Source of the DNA: JBBKWQ01 sp037969115
GTDB taxonomy: Bacteria > Actinomycetota > Acidimicrobiia > Acidimicrobiales > Ilumatobacteraceae
NCBI GenBank assembly: GCA_037969115.1
Contig: JBBKWQ010000025.1
Location: forward strand, 1-12,696
Reading direction: 5' to 3'
Length of the DNA stretch: 12,696 bases
Shown here: positions 5,925 through 12,696 of the stretch, one piece after another
Layout of the letters: every line of letters starts with the position of its first letter
Numbering within the stretch: the first letter of the stretch is position 1
The notes under the pieces: model-generated
Database searches by the model: none
Seen by the model: only the letters and a program-made list of their open reading frames with translations
What the model was told of the DNA's origin: nothing
Made by a program: the position numbers and the translations under genes

Positions 5925-6346
5925 GTGATCGACCGTCGGTGCTCTTCCTCTGCGTGCACAACGCGGGTCGATCGCAGATGGCGGCGGGTTGGCTTCGCCA
6001 TCTCGCCGGCGACCGCGTCGACGTGTACTCCGCGGGCTCGGCGCCCGGCGATGCGCTGAATCCGGCCGCCGTCGAGGTGATGCACGAAGTCGGCATCGAC
6101 ATCACGACCGCGCGGCCGCAGCGCTGGACCGACGACATGGCGCGCGCCGCCGACGTGATCGTCACGATGGGTTGCGGCGACGAGTGCCCGATCTACCCGG
6201 GCGTGCATCGAATCGACTGGGAGCTCGACGACCCTGCCGGTCAGCCGGTCGACATGGTTCGGGCCGTGCGTGACGAGATCCGCGATCGGATCGACGGGCT
6301 GATCGCCGAGCTCGTGCCGGGCGCGGCGCCGAGCACGCGATCATGA
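5921..6346 (+). CDS. arsC: Arsenate reductase, low-molecular-weight phosphatase type (probably mycothiol-dependent)
   Basis: 141 residues; the ATG overlaps the arsR stop by 4 bases. It reduces arsenate to arsenite in the cytoplasm. The phosphatase-type anion loop C11-V-H-N-A-G-R17-S18 opens the protein (FLCVHNAGRSQMA). YSAGSAP, TMGCGDECPIYPG and the general-acid block WELDDPAGQ (D103/D104) follow in family order. Cysteines C85 and C89 lie in the MGCGDECP segment. The closely similar MGCGDxCP form is seen in actinobacterial arsenate:mycothiol transferases such as those of Corynebacterium glutamicum. The thioredoxin-coupled enzymes use a longer C-x(6)-C pair at this place. Mycothiol as the electron donor is therefore the likelier reading but is inferred. 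It lies between arsR and the channel gene in one tightly coupled operon. Confidence 0.95.
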   Translation: MSDRPSVLFLCVHNAGRSQMAAGWLRHLAGDRVDVYSAGSAPGDALNPAAVEVMHEVGIDITTARPQRWTDDMARAADVIVTMGCGDECPIYPGVHRIDWELDDPAGQPVDMVRAVRDEIRDRIDGLIAELVPGAAPSTRS

Positions 6347-7071
6347 ACCCAGATCGCGTGCGGCGGCTCACCGGCGAGTTCGTGGGAACCTTCTTCCTGC
6401 TCGCCGGCGTGGTCGGCTCGGGCATCATGGCCGAGAACCTCACCGACGATGTGGGCCTCCAGTTGCTTCAGAACGCGCTGGCCACTGCCGGAGTGCTGAT
6501 GGCGCTGATCTTCGCGTTCGCTGCGGTGTCCGGTGCTCAGTTCAACCCGGCCGTCACGCTGGTCGACCTGGCATTCGGCGGCATCGACACGATCACCGCC
6601 TCGCTGTATGTGCTGGTGCAGACCGCCGGCGGCATCCTCGGGGTGATCGCTGCCAACGTCATGTTCGAACTCGACCCGATCGAGCTCTCCACGAAGTCGC
6701 GCTCGGGCATGAACTTCGTGTTCGCCGAAGGCATCGCGACACTCGGCCTGTTACTCGTGATCTTCCTCATCGTTCGCAAGGGCAACGCTCAAACGGTCGC
6801 ATTGGCCGTTGCCGGCTACATCGGCGGCGCGTACTACTTCACATCGTCGACGAGTTTTGCGAACCCGGCTGTGACGATCAGCCGCATGTTCTCCGACTCG
6901 TTCGCCGGCATCGAGCCCACGTCAGTGCCGATGTTCATCGTTGCCCAACTCGTGGCCGTCGGCGTGGCGATCGCACTGATCCGGTTGATGGCCCCGACCG
7001 AGCAGAACGTGCCGGCGTCTGCCCCGGTCCACAGCGACTCCTACCCGGCAGGCCAGCGTCACGACTCGTAG
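6343..7071 (+). CDS. aqpS: Aquaporin-family channel of the arsenic operon (AqpS-like)
   Basis: 242 residues; the ATG overlaps the arsC stop by 4 bases. It is a MIP-family channel with six hydrophobic helices and two NPA half-helices: SGAQFNPAVTL (NPA 68-70) and SFANPAVTISR (NPA 174-176). In most water and glycerol channels an Arg follows the second NPA and narrows the filter. Here residue 177 is Val. The same kind of substitution is, as I recall, reported for AqpS of the Sinorhizobium meliloti ars operon, where the channel lets arsenite leave after ArsC has made it. Q66 also replaces the usual His of SGxHxNPA. No ArsB or Acr3 pump is encoded in the window, so this channel is the likely exit route. 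The C-terminal tail after about residue 225 is polar. Gene name by analogy only. Confidence 0.9.
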   Translation: MNPDRVRRLTGEFVGTFFLLAGVVGSGIMAENLTDDVGLQLLQNALATAGVLMALIFAFAAVSGAQFNPAVTLVDLAFGGIDTITASLYVLVQTAGGILGVIAANVMFELDPIELSTKSRSGMNFVFAEGIATLGLLLVIFLIVRKGNAQTVALAVAGYIGGAYYFTSSTSFANPAVTISRMFSDSFAGIEPTSVPMFIVAQLVAVGVAIALIRLMAPTEQNVPASAPVHSDSYPAGQRHDS

Positions 7072-7104
7072 GCGACAGCGATCGGCTGTCAGGGTGGAGC
7101 GAGC

Positions 7105-7827
7105 ATGATCACCTACGACGAAAGGCTGCGCACCCGGCTCATCCGGAACCTCGCCGCCCACGAACGCCGCGCATACGACCTCGACGGTCGTCGCCACGCT
7201 GCCGTTGCCATCGTCGTGGTCGACTCCGACGCCGTTCGTGACGGTGGCGACCCGCTGTTCCCCGAGGGCGGCTGGGACATGGACAAGGTGCCCGGCGACA
7301 CGACCGGCCTCGACGGGCGCATGATCGGAGTGTCCGGCGGCGCGGCCTTCCTGCTGTGCAGACGATCTGCCCGATTGAACTCCCACGCTCATCAGTGGGC
7401 GCTGCCCGGTGGTCGGATCGACGACGGCGAGACCACGGTCGACGCGGCGCTGCGCGAGCTCGACGAAGAACTCGGCGTGCGCCTCCCCGAATCGTCGGTG
7501 CTCGGGCTGCTCGACGACTACCCGACCCGCAGCGGGTACGTGATGACGCCGGTCGTGGTGTGGGGCGGCGATCCTGTCATCACGCCATCGCCCGACGAGG
7601 TGCTCGCCGCCTATCGCATCGGACTGCACGAGCTCTGCCGGGACGATTCACCTCGCTACGTCAGCATTCCCGAGAGTGACCGTCCGGTCGTGCAGGTCGC
7701 GCTGGGTCGCGACCTGATCCACGCACCCACCGGCGCCGTGCTCGCCCAGTTCCGATTCGTCGCCGTCGAGGGCCGCGCGGGTGAGCGAGTGGACCACCTT
7801 GAGCAGCCGGTCTTCGCCTGGAAGTAG
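7105..7827 (+). CDS. Nudix hydrolase
   Basis: 240 residues from an ATG with a GGAG 6 bases upstream. The complete Nudix box GX5EX7REUXEEXGU runs from G103 to V125 (GRIDDGETTVDAAL, then RELDEELGV), so the Mg-binding catalytic helix is intact. Before it, AAFLLCRRSARLNSHAHQWALPGG forms the usual strand-loop lead-in. Family members hydrolyse a nucleoside diphosphate linked to another group. The RRSARLNSHAHQWALPGGRID stretch recalls the CoA-pyrophosphatase subgroup (LxxHxGQxxFPGGxxD), but the exact subgroup motif is not met and the substrate stays open. An extra N-terminal segment of about 75 residues precedes the core. It begins 33 bases after the channel gene on the same strand, so read-through from the ars operon is possible. 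A functional link to arsenic is not implied. Confidence 0.93.
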   Translation: MITYDERLRTRLIRNLAAHERRAYDLDGRRHAAVAIVVVDSDAVRDGGDPLFPEGGWDMDKVPGDTTGLDGRMIGVSGGAAFLLCRRSARLNSHAHQWALPGGRIDDGETTVDAALRELDEELGVRLPESSVLGLLDDYPTRSGYVMTPVVVWGGDPVITPSPDEVLAAYRIGLHELCRDDSPRYVSIPESDRPVVQVALGRDLIHAPTGAVLAQFRFVAVEGRAGERVDHLEQPVFAWK

Positions 7828-7838
7828 TGAACTCACGT

Positions 7839-7853
7839 CCGCCGGTCAGGCGG
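7839..7853. terminator. Weak G/C stem-loop between convergent genes
   Basis: CCGCC-GGTCA-GGCGG forms a 5-bp stem with a 5-base loop between the Nudix stop and the ABC ATPase stop codon, which lies in the loop. There is no T-run on either side. It may slow both convergent transcripts, but the stem is short and could be chance in GC-rich DNA. Confidence 0.22.
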
Positions 7854-8706
7854 CTTCGCCCGGGCGAGGCTGGATGAGGAGGTAACCGTCTTCGAGCGTG
7901 GGCTCGATGAGATCGGCGTGCGGCGGGGCGACACCCAGACAGCGGTAGCGGCCATCGGCCAGGCGCCACGACGCCCGTACCGTGGGAGGTGGCAGCTCGG
8001 GTTGCACCCAGGTGCGCCCTTGGGCGACGGATTCGAGCCGCTGCGGTGTGCCGACGAATCGAACGGACCCGCCGCTCAGCACCATGACCGAGTCGCAGAC
8101 CGCCGCCTCGTCGGTGAGGTGGGTCGAGATCAACGTGGTCGCGTTGGTGCGCCGTGCCGCGACGATCTCGCGCAGCCGGAACCGTTCGTCGGGGTCGAGG
8201 CCGGCGGCGGGTTCGTCGAGTACCAGCAGCGTCGGCGAACCGAGGATTGCCTGAGCGACTCCGAGCCGCCGACGCATGCCCGCTGACAGGTCGTGGAGTC
8301 GATCGCCGGCTCTGTCGGCCAGGCCGACACGGTCGAGCGAATCGAACACGGCCCGTCGACGCAAGCGGTCGTCGCGCATGCCTTTCAGCACCGCGATGTA
8401 GTCCAACACGTCGAATGCGTTTGCTCCTGCACCGCCGCCAAGCTCTTGAGGCAGGTAGCCGAGCCGCCGGCGGATCTCGATGCGTTCGGCCTCGTTGCGT
8501 GGATCGAGACCGTCGACGAGGATGCGGCCATCGCTCGGTTGAATCACCGTCGCAAGACAGCGCAGCAGGGTGGTCTTGCCGGCCCCGTTCGGACCCAACA
8601 CGGCGACGAGACCGCTCTGCACGGCCATGTCGATCGACGAGAGCACGTTGCGGCTCGCGTAACGTTTGCTCAGGCCGGTCACGAGGAGCTGGGCGGCGCC
8701 GGTCAC
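7846..8706 (-). CDS. ABC transporter ATP-binding protein
   Basis: 286 residues from a GTG at 8704-8706 that overlaps the permease stop by 4 bases (GTGA). All nucleotide-binding motifs are present and intact. Walker A is GPNGAGKTT at about 38-46, the Q-loop is in RRLGYLPQELG, the signature is LSAGMRRRLG, and Walker B is LLVLDEPAAGLDP, followed by a switch His in ISTHL. The first 215 residues or so form the ATPase. The remaining 70 (from RTWVQPELPPPTVRASW) are an extra domain that ends the protein, as in some ABC-2 exporters of the drug/bacitracin type. It powers the adjacent permease. The substrate cannot be read from the sequence; export is more likely than import because no binding protein is present. 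Confidence 0.93.
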   Translation of the reverse strand: MTGAAQLLVTGLSKRYASRNVLSSIDMAVQSGLVAVLGPNGAGKTTLLRCLATVIQPSDGRILVDGLDPRNEAERIEIRRRLGYLPQELGGGAGANAFDVLDYIAVLKGMRDDRLRRRAVFDSLDRVGLADRAGDRLHDLSAGMRRRLGVAQAILGSPTLLVLDEPAAGLDPDERFRLREIVAARRTNATTLISTHLTDEAAVCDSVMVLSGGSVRFVGTPQRLESVAQGRTWVQPELPPPTVRASWRLADGRYRCLGVAPPHADLIEPTLEDGYLLIQPRPGEAA

Positions 8707-9419
8707 GCCTCGCCCCGCAGTACGTCGAGACTGGATCGCCTCAGATACACCACGACCGCGGCAGCAACCGCCACGATGAGGGCCGAAACCTGACCGGGCA
8801 TCGTGAACGCTCCGAGTGGATCCGACGACGCCGCACGCACGAACAGCACGACGAACAGCCACGTCGTGGCCACCGCGGCAGCCGCCCGCCTGGCCGAGAG
8901 CACGGTCATCGCTGCCATCGTGCACGCGGTGAGTGCAGCGGCCGGCAGGAGCCACGCCGCGGCCATCGGCCGCGCGGTGTTGCTGATCAGTGAGAGCCCT
9001 CCGATGACGGTGATCGACGCGATGAGCACGGTGAGCGCCCTCGTCAGCAGCAGATGGAGACCGCTCAGCGGGGTGGCCACCGAGATCTCGTAGCTCGGGT
9101 CGGCGCTCGGACCGTAGGCCATCGACACGCCGAGCACCGGCAACAGCGGTGCCACCACCAGCAACGTGAGCAGGCTCTGGCGTGGGCTGGCAGAGTCGGC
9201 CGCGACGAGCCCGAGGAACGCGGCAAATCCGACTGCCAGATACCACGATCGCCGCAACGCCGGGGTGGCGAGCACGAGCCGTGTCGTGGCTGCGGGCACG
9301 CCGACGAGGCGCATCGCCCGCTCGAGCCTGCTCGGTCGCGGCGCATCGAGCTCGGCGGTGATCGCCCGCCAGTTCGCATCGAGTCGGGCCGGGTCGACCC
9401 ACGCTGTTTCGTTGTTCAT
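8703..9419 (-). CDS. ABC-2-like permease / membrane partner of the ECF sigma factor
   Basis: 238 residues; the ATG overlaps the sigma factor stop by 4 bases (ATGA). A cytoplasmic N-terminus of about 60 residues (ETAWVDPARLDANWRAITAE through RLERAMRLVGVPAATTRLVL) precedes six predicted helices. These are WYLAVGFAAFLGLVAA; LLTLLVVAPLLPVLGVSMAYG; ALTVLIASITVIGGLSLIS; AAAWLLPAAALTACTMAAM; ATTWLFVVLFVRA; VSALIVAVAAAVVVYL. The helix number fits an ABC-2 permease, and an ATPase gene follows at once. The position directly after an ECF sigma gene, where an anti-sigma factor normally sits, together with the helical cytoplasmic head, suggests that it may also hold the sigma factor. That second role is inference; no zinc-binding HxxxCxxC anti-sigma motif is present. 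Confidence 0.85.
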   Translation of the reverse strand: MNNETAWVDPARLDANWRAITAELDAPRPSRLERAMRLVGVPAATTRLVLATPALRRSWYLAVGFAAFLGLVAADSASPRQSLLTLLVVAPLLPVLGVSMAYGPSADPSYEISVATPLSGLHLLLTRALTVLIASITVIGGLSLISNTARPMAAAWLLPAAALTACTMAAMTVLSARRAAAAVATTWLFVVLFVRAASSDPLGAFTMPGQVSALIVAVAAAVVVYLRRSSLDVLRGEA

Positions 9420-10003
9420 CGCACAGCCTCCTTCACGGTTTGCCGGGCGCGCATCAAGCGGGTCTTCACGGTTCCCTGTGGGATACCGAGGACGCGGCCA
9501 GCCTCTTTGGTGGACAATCCGTCGATGGCGGTGAGCAGTAGCACCGCCCTGAGATCGGCTGGGAGGTCGTGCACCGCGGTTGCCATCTCGCCGTGCTCCA
9601 TGCCGTCGATCACGGTGTCCTCGAACTCCGCAGCCGATCGAGCCGCACCGCCGAGTGAGCTCGTGAGCGCGCGGGTGTCGGCTGCGCTGAGCGTGGCGCC
9701 GAGTAGCTCCGGGCTCACGGGCACAGGCCGCCGCTTGCGGATCAGGTCGATCAGACGTCGAATGGCGATGCCCCACAACCACGCACCGACGGCGCCATCG
9801 TTGCGGTACTTGCCGGCGCTTCGCCACACGGCCAGGAAAGTGTCCTGAAGGGCGATGTCGGCCAAGTCAGGGTCGCCGCACCGGGATTCGAGACGGACGA
9901 GCAGCCAGGAGGCGTGACGTCGATAGAGCAGCTCCAATGCGATCCGGTCTCCTCCGGAGATACGGGCGACCAATGCCTGGTCGTCGCCACGATCACCGTT
10001 CAT
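9416..10003 (-). CDS. ECF-family RNA polymerase sigma factor
   Basis: 195 residues from an ATG at 10001-10003, with a weak AGGTG just upstream. Region 2 spans about 8-95: ALVARISGGDRIALELLYRR, then DLADIALQDTFLAVWR, YRNDGAVGAWLWGIAIRRLI and DLIRKRR. Region 4 is the last 55 residues: LPADLRAVLLLTAIDGLSTK, EAGRVLGIPQGTVKTRLMRA, RQTVKEAVR. Both parts are intact. The linker (about 96-140, VSPELLGATLSAADTRALTS onward) is longer than the minimum. It heads a three-gene operon with the permease and ATPase, so it probably drives transcription of that transporter and perhaps of itself. I could not identify a convincing ECF-type -35/-10 pair in 10004-10108. Confidence 0.95.
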   Translation of the reverse strand: MNGDRGDDQALVARISGGDRIALELLYRRHASWLLVRLESRCGDPDLADIALQDTFLAVWRSAGKYRNDGAVGAWLWGIAIRRLIDLIRKRRPVPVSPELLGATLSAADTRALTSSLGGAARSAAEFEDTVIDGMEHGEMATAVHDLPADLRAVLLLTAIDGLSTKEAGRVLGIPQGTVKTRLMRARQTVKEAVR

Positions 10004-10108
10004 ACAACACCTGTCGCAAGTCGGGCCGCCTTCGGTTCGCTTGCGCCGAGCGTCGCCCGGCGTGAAAGAGCGGTGAACCGTTCGGGGCGGCGGTCTCGAC
10101 AGAGGGGC

Positions 10109-11155
10109 ATGATGCTCACCGCTCCCCCCGCTCCACCATGGGCACCCCCGTCACCCGACCAACGGTACGACCCTGGTGCTCCCGAATCCCGGACCGGGCG
10201 ACGATGGCTCGCGCTCGGGGTGGCGCTTGCCATGATCGCCCTCTCGGTCGTCATCGACCGGGCGAGCCTGCTGGTGATCCCGTTCCTGTTCGTGCTGGTC
10301 GTTCCCTTCGAAAAGCTCTTTCCGCGACACCGATCGCAACGCCTTCGTCGCCCTGGGGTGGGAACCGACATCTCCTACGGCCTGGCCGCGCCGGCACTCA
10401 ACGTGGCGAGCGTGGTCGTGGGGGTCGTCGTCGGAATCGGCAGTCTCGTCTGGCTGCCGGGCCTGTTGCTGCGACCGCTCGTGGCGATGATCCCGACGTA
10501 TGCGTTGCCGTTCGTCGGGGCGCTGCTGTTCGACCTGGTGATCTACTGGGTCCATCGCTGGGCGCACGAGGTGCCGATTCTCTGGCGGTTCCACTCGGTG
10601 CATCACTCGCCCGAGCACATGGATTGGGTGAGTGGATTCCGCAACCATCCGTTCGACGGCGCGATCCTCGCTCCGCCGTTCGTGTTCCTGCTCGCTGCCG
10701 GCTTCACGCCCGAGCTGACGGGCGCGTTTGCCGTCGTGCAGATCGTGACCGGACTGTTCCTGCACGCCAACGTCCGCTGGCGCTGGCGGCCGCTGCATCG
10801 AGTGGTGATCACCCCCGAGTTCCACCATTGGCACCACGCCAACGAGGTCGACGCTCACAACTCGAACTACTCGGTCTTTCTCCCTCTGTGGGACATCATG
10901 TTCGGGACGTACTTCATGCCCGCCGACCGCCGGCCGAGCGTGTACGGCATCAGCGAACCGATGCCCGAGGGCATGCCGGCCCAACTCCGCCACCCGCTGC
11001 GAGGAATGCCCGGGCCGCTCACGTTGGTGCGGCATCCCCTGCGCACGCTGCGGATGTTGCGCAACCTGGTGCGCCAGGTGTGTGCCGGAATCGGGCGGTC
11101 GACGACCCGTCCGACGAGGTCGAAGGCGCCGTCGACCCCGAGCGTTCGCTCCTGA
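10109..11155 (+). CDS. Sterol desaturase/fatty acid hydroxylase family membrane protein
   Basis: 348 residues from the ATG at 10109; the next codon (10112) is also ATG and sits better behind the AGAGGGG at 10101-10107. The frame is open upstream with a GTG at 10073, but that region is the divergent promoter gap. The protein is a non-haem di-iron membrane oxygenase by motif. Its histidine boxes are HRWAH (H149, H153), HSVHH (H162, H165, H166) and HHWHH (H239, H240, H242, H243), plus H219 in LFLHANVRW and a late HNSNY. At least four hydrophobic segments lie around them. Family members hydroxylate or desaturate sterols, carotenoids or fatty chains in the membrane using O2. The substrate is unknown here. 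The proline-rich N-terminus (about 3-30) and the basic C-terminal tail (from about 310) are outside the core. Confidence 0.92.
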   Translation: MMLTAPPAPPWAPPSPDQRYDPGAPESRTGRRWLALGVALAMIALSVVIDRASLLVIPFLFVLVVPFEKLFPRHRSQRLRRPGVGTDISYGLAAPALNVASVVVGVVVGIGSLVWLPGLLLRPLVAMIPTYALPFVGALLFDLVIYWVHRWAHEVPILWRFHSVHHSPEHMDWVSGFRNHPFDGAILAPPFVFLLAAGFTPELTGAFAVVQIVTGLFLHANVRWRWRPLHRVVITPEFHHWHHANEVDAHNSNYSVFLPLWDIMFGTYFMPADRRPSVYGISEPMPEGMPAQLRHPLRGMPGPLTLVRHPLRTLRMLRNLVRQVCAGIGRSTTRPTRSKAPSTPSVRS

Positions 11156-11264
11156 CGGTCGGCGGGTGGGTGTTCGACGTGAGTTCTGCGCCTTCGACGT
11201 CGACGAAGGCATGGAACACAGGGAGCTCCTCGCTGTCCGGGATCTCATCGCTTCGGTACTCCAC
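11019..11264 (-). CDS. Doubtful small ORF directly after the methyltransferase
   Basis: 81 codons from a GTG one base after the methyltransferase stop. The first 40 residues (VEYRSDEIPDSEELPVFHAF, then VDVEGAEL) have G/C-rich third positions and look protein-like. The remainder runs antisense through the last 137 bases of the desaturase gene and is low-complexity Ser/Thr/Arg. There is no ribosome site other than possible coupling. No family is recognised. It may be a gene remnant or simply a chance open frame. Confidence 0.15.
   Translation of the reverse strand: MEYRSDEIPDSEELPVFHAFVDVEGAELTSNTHPPTVRSERSGSTAPSTSSDGSSTARFRHTPGAPGCATSAACAGDAAPT
11190..11210. terminator. Stem-loop between convergent genes, possible bidirectional terminator
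   Basis: GCCTTCG, a 7-base loop, then CGAAGGC: a perfect 7-bp stem midway between the desaturase stop (11155) and the methyltransferase stop (11266). No T-run follows on either strand, so Rho-independent action is uncertain. It also falls inside a coding-like minus-strand frame, which weakens the call. Confidence 0.33.
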
Positions 11265-11265
11265 G

Positions 11266-12123
11266 TCAGATGAGCGTATGGGCTCCGTGTTTCGCTGCGA
11301 TGACGCCGTACATCGTGAGGGACATGGAGAATTGATTCCGGCGCGCAGCGTCGTGGATCGTGGCGACGAACCGGGTCGCGCCGGCCTGGTCGAGCCCGCC
11401 GGAGTCGACGAGATCGTCAGCGAGGCTCTCCATCGAGAAGCACCCATCGGGCGTCGGTGAGTCGTCTGGATCCCAATCAGTCCAAATCTGCGTCGCTGTC
11501 GTGTCGGCGACCGCCTCGAACCCCGCGACGGCGAGCATCCGGGCGAGTCGGCTGCCGACGTTCGACGGTCGGTTGTGCTCGAATCGCATCGCCTCGCGAA
11601 CAATGTCACCGATCTCCGGATCGCCGACGTCGATGTTGAAGGTCGACCAGTCGGTGTCGATCAACGAGATGCGGCCCCCATGGCGCAGCACGCGTGCCAT
11701 CTCGGAGACGGCAACTTCTGGATCGGCGACCCACTGCAGCGTGCGCTCGGATCGCACGACGTCGAAGGACTGATCAGGCTCATTCAGGGACAGGGCGTCG
11801 CCGACGGCGAAGCGAACCGCACACGGTGCGTCGTTCGAGCGTTCGCGAGCCGCTGCGATCATTGCAGCGCTGGCGTCGATTCCCACGACCTCACCGGAGG
11901 CCCCGAGATCGTCGGCGAGTGACAGGGCTGCCTCGCCGAGCCCGCAGCCGACGTCGAGGAGTCGTTCACCGTCGGCGAGGTCGAGATGGTGACGTTCCCA
12001 CATCCGAAGCGTCCGCGTCGCGTCCCACTGCGCAGTTGTGTCCATCGTGTGGATGAGGATCGGAACGTTCGGGTCGTCATCGACTCGCTCGTAGCCGAGT
12101 CGGTGAGTGTCAGGCGTGTTCAC
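11266..12123 (-). CDS. Class I SAM-dependent methyltransferase
   Basis: 285 residues from a GTG at 12121-12123. The frame continues to a TTG nine codons upstream, but a -10-like TATTCT ends 6 bases before the GTG, favouring it as a leaderless start. The Rossmann methyltransferase core has motif I LLDVGCGLGEAALSLA (DVGCGLG at 57-63), the ribose-binding acid D83 in VVGIDAS, VGDALSL, and a motif IV/post region with ERTLQWVADPEVAVSEMARV. LRHGGRISLIDTDWS follows. This is the Methyltransf_11/UbiE-like type. The C-terminal half (from about 150) carries an acidic, Trp-containing segment (TQIWTDWDPDDSPTPDG) and ends FSMSLTMYGVIAAKHGA. That layout is common in small-molecule methyltransferases. The substrate is unknown. 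It lacks the conserved cysteines of arsenite methyltransferase ArsM, so it should not be tied to the ars cluster. Confidence 0.9.
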   Translation of the reverse strand: MNTPDTHRLGYERVDDDPNVPILIHTMDTTAQWDATRTLRMWERHHLDLADGERLLDVGCGLGEAALSLADDLGASGEVVGIDASAAMIAAARERSNDAPCAVRFAVGDALSLNEPDQSFDVVRSERTLQWVADPEVAVSEMARVLRHGGRISLIDTDWSTFNIDVGDPEIGDIVREAMRFEHNRPSNVGSRLARMLAVAGFEAVADTTATQIWTDWDPDDSPTPDGCFSMESLADDLVDSGGLDQAGATRFVATIHDAARRNQFSMSLTMYGVIAAKHGAHTLI

Positions 12124-12129
12124 GAACGA

Positions 12130-12135
12130 AGAATA
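12130..12135 (-). promoter_or_regulatory. Candidate -10 element of a leaderless methyltransferase promoter
   Basis: TATTCT on the minus strand (TANNNT pattern), followed by exactly 6 bases and the GTG start, the same geometry as at nadE. No Shine-Dalgarno sequence and no clear -35 are visible. It supports the GTG at 12123 over the upstream TTG. Confidence 0.45.
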
Positions 12136-12234
12136 GGACGGCGACGCCAAGTCGGGCGTTCTTCGGCCCAGCCGACGTACACACCGAAGCCGGCGACCCG
12201 ATCCAGAATGTCGCCGGCCGCGGTTGCCGTGTGG

Positions 12235-12696
12235 TCAGCGGCCGGAGTGGCCGAAGCCGCCCCCGCGGTCAGCGCCGTCGAGGTCGTCGACGATGTTCCA
12301 CCCGACCTGAGCAACGCGTTGGATCAAGAGCTGAGCCACGCGATCGCCGCGTGAGAAGGAATAGTCGGCGGCCGGGTCGGTGTTGACGAGCACCACTTTG
12401 ATCTCGCCGCGGTATGCCGAGTCGATCAGTCCGGGCGCGTTCACCACGCTGATGCCGTGCTTCAGCGCGAGCCCCGAGCGAGGGAGCACGAACCCGGCGT
12501 AGCCGATCGGGATGGCGATCGAGATGCCGGTGGGCATCAGCAGGCGACCGCCACATGCCGGGAGCGCGCCGTCTTCGCGGGCGTAGAGGTCGAGCCCGGC
12601 ATCGCCTTCGTGCGCGTACGACGGCAGCGGTAGATCAGGGTCGAGTTGGACGACATCGATCGAGACGGGTGCGATTGGTGGTGCCGACGTCGAGGA
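12235..12696 (-). CDS. dut: dUTPase, start codon just outside the window
   Basis: 153 residues are visible and the frame is still open at the right edge, with no ATG, GTG or TTG before the core. Only the first few residues are therefore missing. The enzyme hydrolyses dUTP to dUMP and pyrophosphate, keeping uracil out of DNA and supplying dUMP for thymidylate synthesis. All five trimeric dUTPase motifs are present in order, numbered from the first visible residue. They are DAGLDLYA (32-39), PRSGLALKHG (72-81), NAPGLIDSAYRGEI with the catalytic Asp 92 and Tyr 95, RVAQLLIQRV (119-128), and the C-terminal flap RGGGFGHSG (144-152). The flap has HS where ST is common. An internal ATG at codon 54 must not be taken as the start, because motif 1 lies before it. 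Confidence 0.95.
   Translation of the reverse strand, partial: SSTSAPPIAPVSIDVVQLDPDLPLPSYAHEGDAGLDLYAREDGALPACGGRLLMPTGISIAIPIGYAGFVLPRSGLALKHGISVVNAPGLIDSAYRGEIKVVLVNTDPAADYSFSRGDRVAQLLIQRVAQVGWNIVDDLDGADRGGGFGHSGR

Noticed and set aside
8707..9402. Upstream extension of the ABC ATPase frame
   Set aside because: It overlaps the permease gene and is not protein-like; the GTGA overlap at 8703-8706 gives the natural start.
10074..10082. GAACCGTTC as a possible LexA/SOS box in the sigma/desaturase gap
   Set aside because: The spacing between GAAC and GTTC is one base, not the four expected for the actinobacterial GAAC-N4-GTTC box.
11266..12123. Arsenite methyltransferase (ArsM) identity for the methyltransferase
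   Set aside because: The conserved ArsM cysteines are missing, and the gene lies far from the ars cluster on the other strand.
12235..12537. Reading dUTPase as a 100-residue protein from the internal ATG at 12537
   Set aside because: The same frame upstream encodes motif 1 (DAGLDLYA) and the usual N-terminal strand, so the gene continues to the right edge.

Overview
The window is GC-rich with strong G/C bias at third codon positions, frequent GTG starts, 4-base stop/start overlaps and at least three starts that look leaderless. With a two-domain glutamine-dependent NadE, a CadI-type enzyme and an arsenate reductase of the actinobacterial type, this points to an actinobacterium. An Acidimicrobiia (Ilumatobacter-like) origin is my guess; no rRNA or other marker is present to test it.

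Layout, left to right. (1) 1-1549, plus strand: the end of an unrecognised protein, then a secreted protein of unknown function, joined by a GTGA overlap. (2) 1578-3158, minus strand: a six-helix membrane protein, a small winged-helix regulator joined to it by a GTGA overlap, and a DUF4395 membrane protein. A perfect 17-bp palindrome lies over their promoter. (3) 3332-5050: NAD+ synthetase, probably leaderless. (4) 5067-7071: an arsenic/heavy-metal island. A CadI/ArsI-type enzyme faces arsR-arsC-aqpS, which are chained by two ATGA overlaps. Two similar operator-like sites 30 bp apart lie over both divergent promoters. (5) 7105-7827: a Nudix hydrolase. (6) 7846-10003, minus strand: an ECF sigma factor, a six-helix ABC-2-like permease and an ABC ATPase, each overlapping the next by 4 bases, with no separate anti-sigma gene. 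(7) 10109-11155: a sterol desaturase/fatty acid hydroxylase family membrane oxygenase. (8) 11266-12123, minus strand: a class I SAM methyltransferase, probably leaderless. (9) 12235-12696, minus strand: dUTPase, whose first codons run off the right edge.

Working together: in the arsenic island, ArsR should sense As(III), ArsC should reduce arsenate to arsenite, and the aquaglyceroporin-type channel probably lets arsenite leave. This is the pump-less arrangement known for AqpS of Sinorhizobium meliloti. The CadI/ArsI-like enzyme may act on organoarsenicals or bind thiophilic metals. The sigma/permease/ATPase operon looks like a self-contained regulated transporter whose permease may also restrain the sigma factor. 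The remaining genes are housekeeping or single accessory genes.

No gene-free stretch exceeds 300 bases; the longest gap (3159-3331) is a divergent promoter region. I saw no tRNA, rRNA, CRISPR array, insertion sequence or phage gene. I did not find a clearly new system. The least explained parts are the secreted pair, the palindrome-controlled membrane operon and the ECF/ABC operon.
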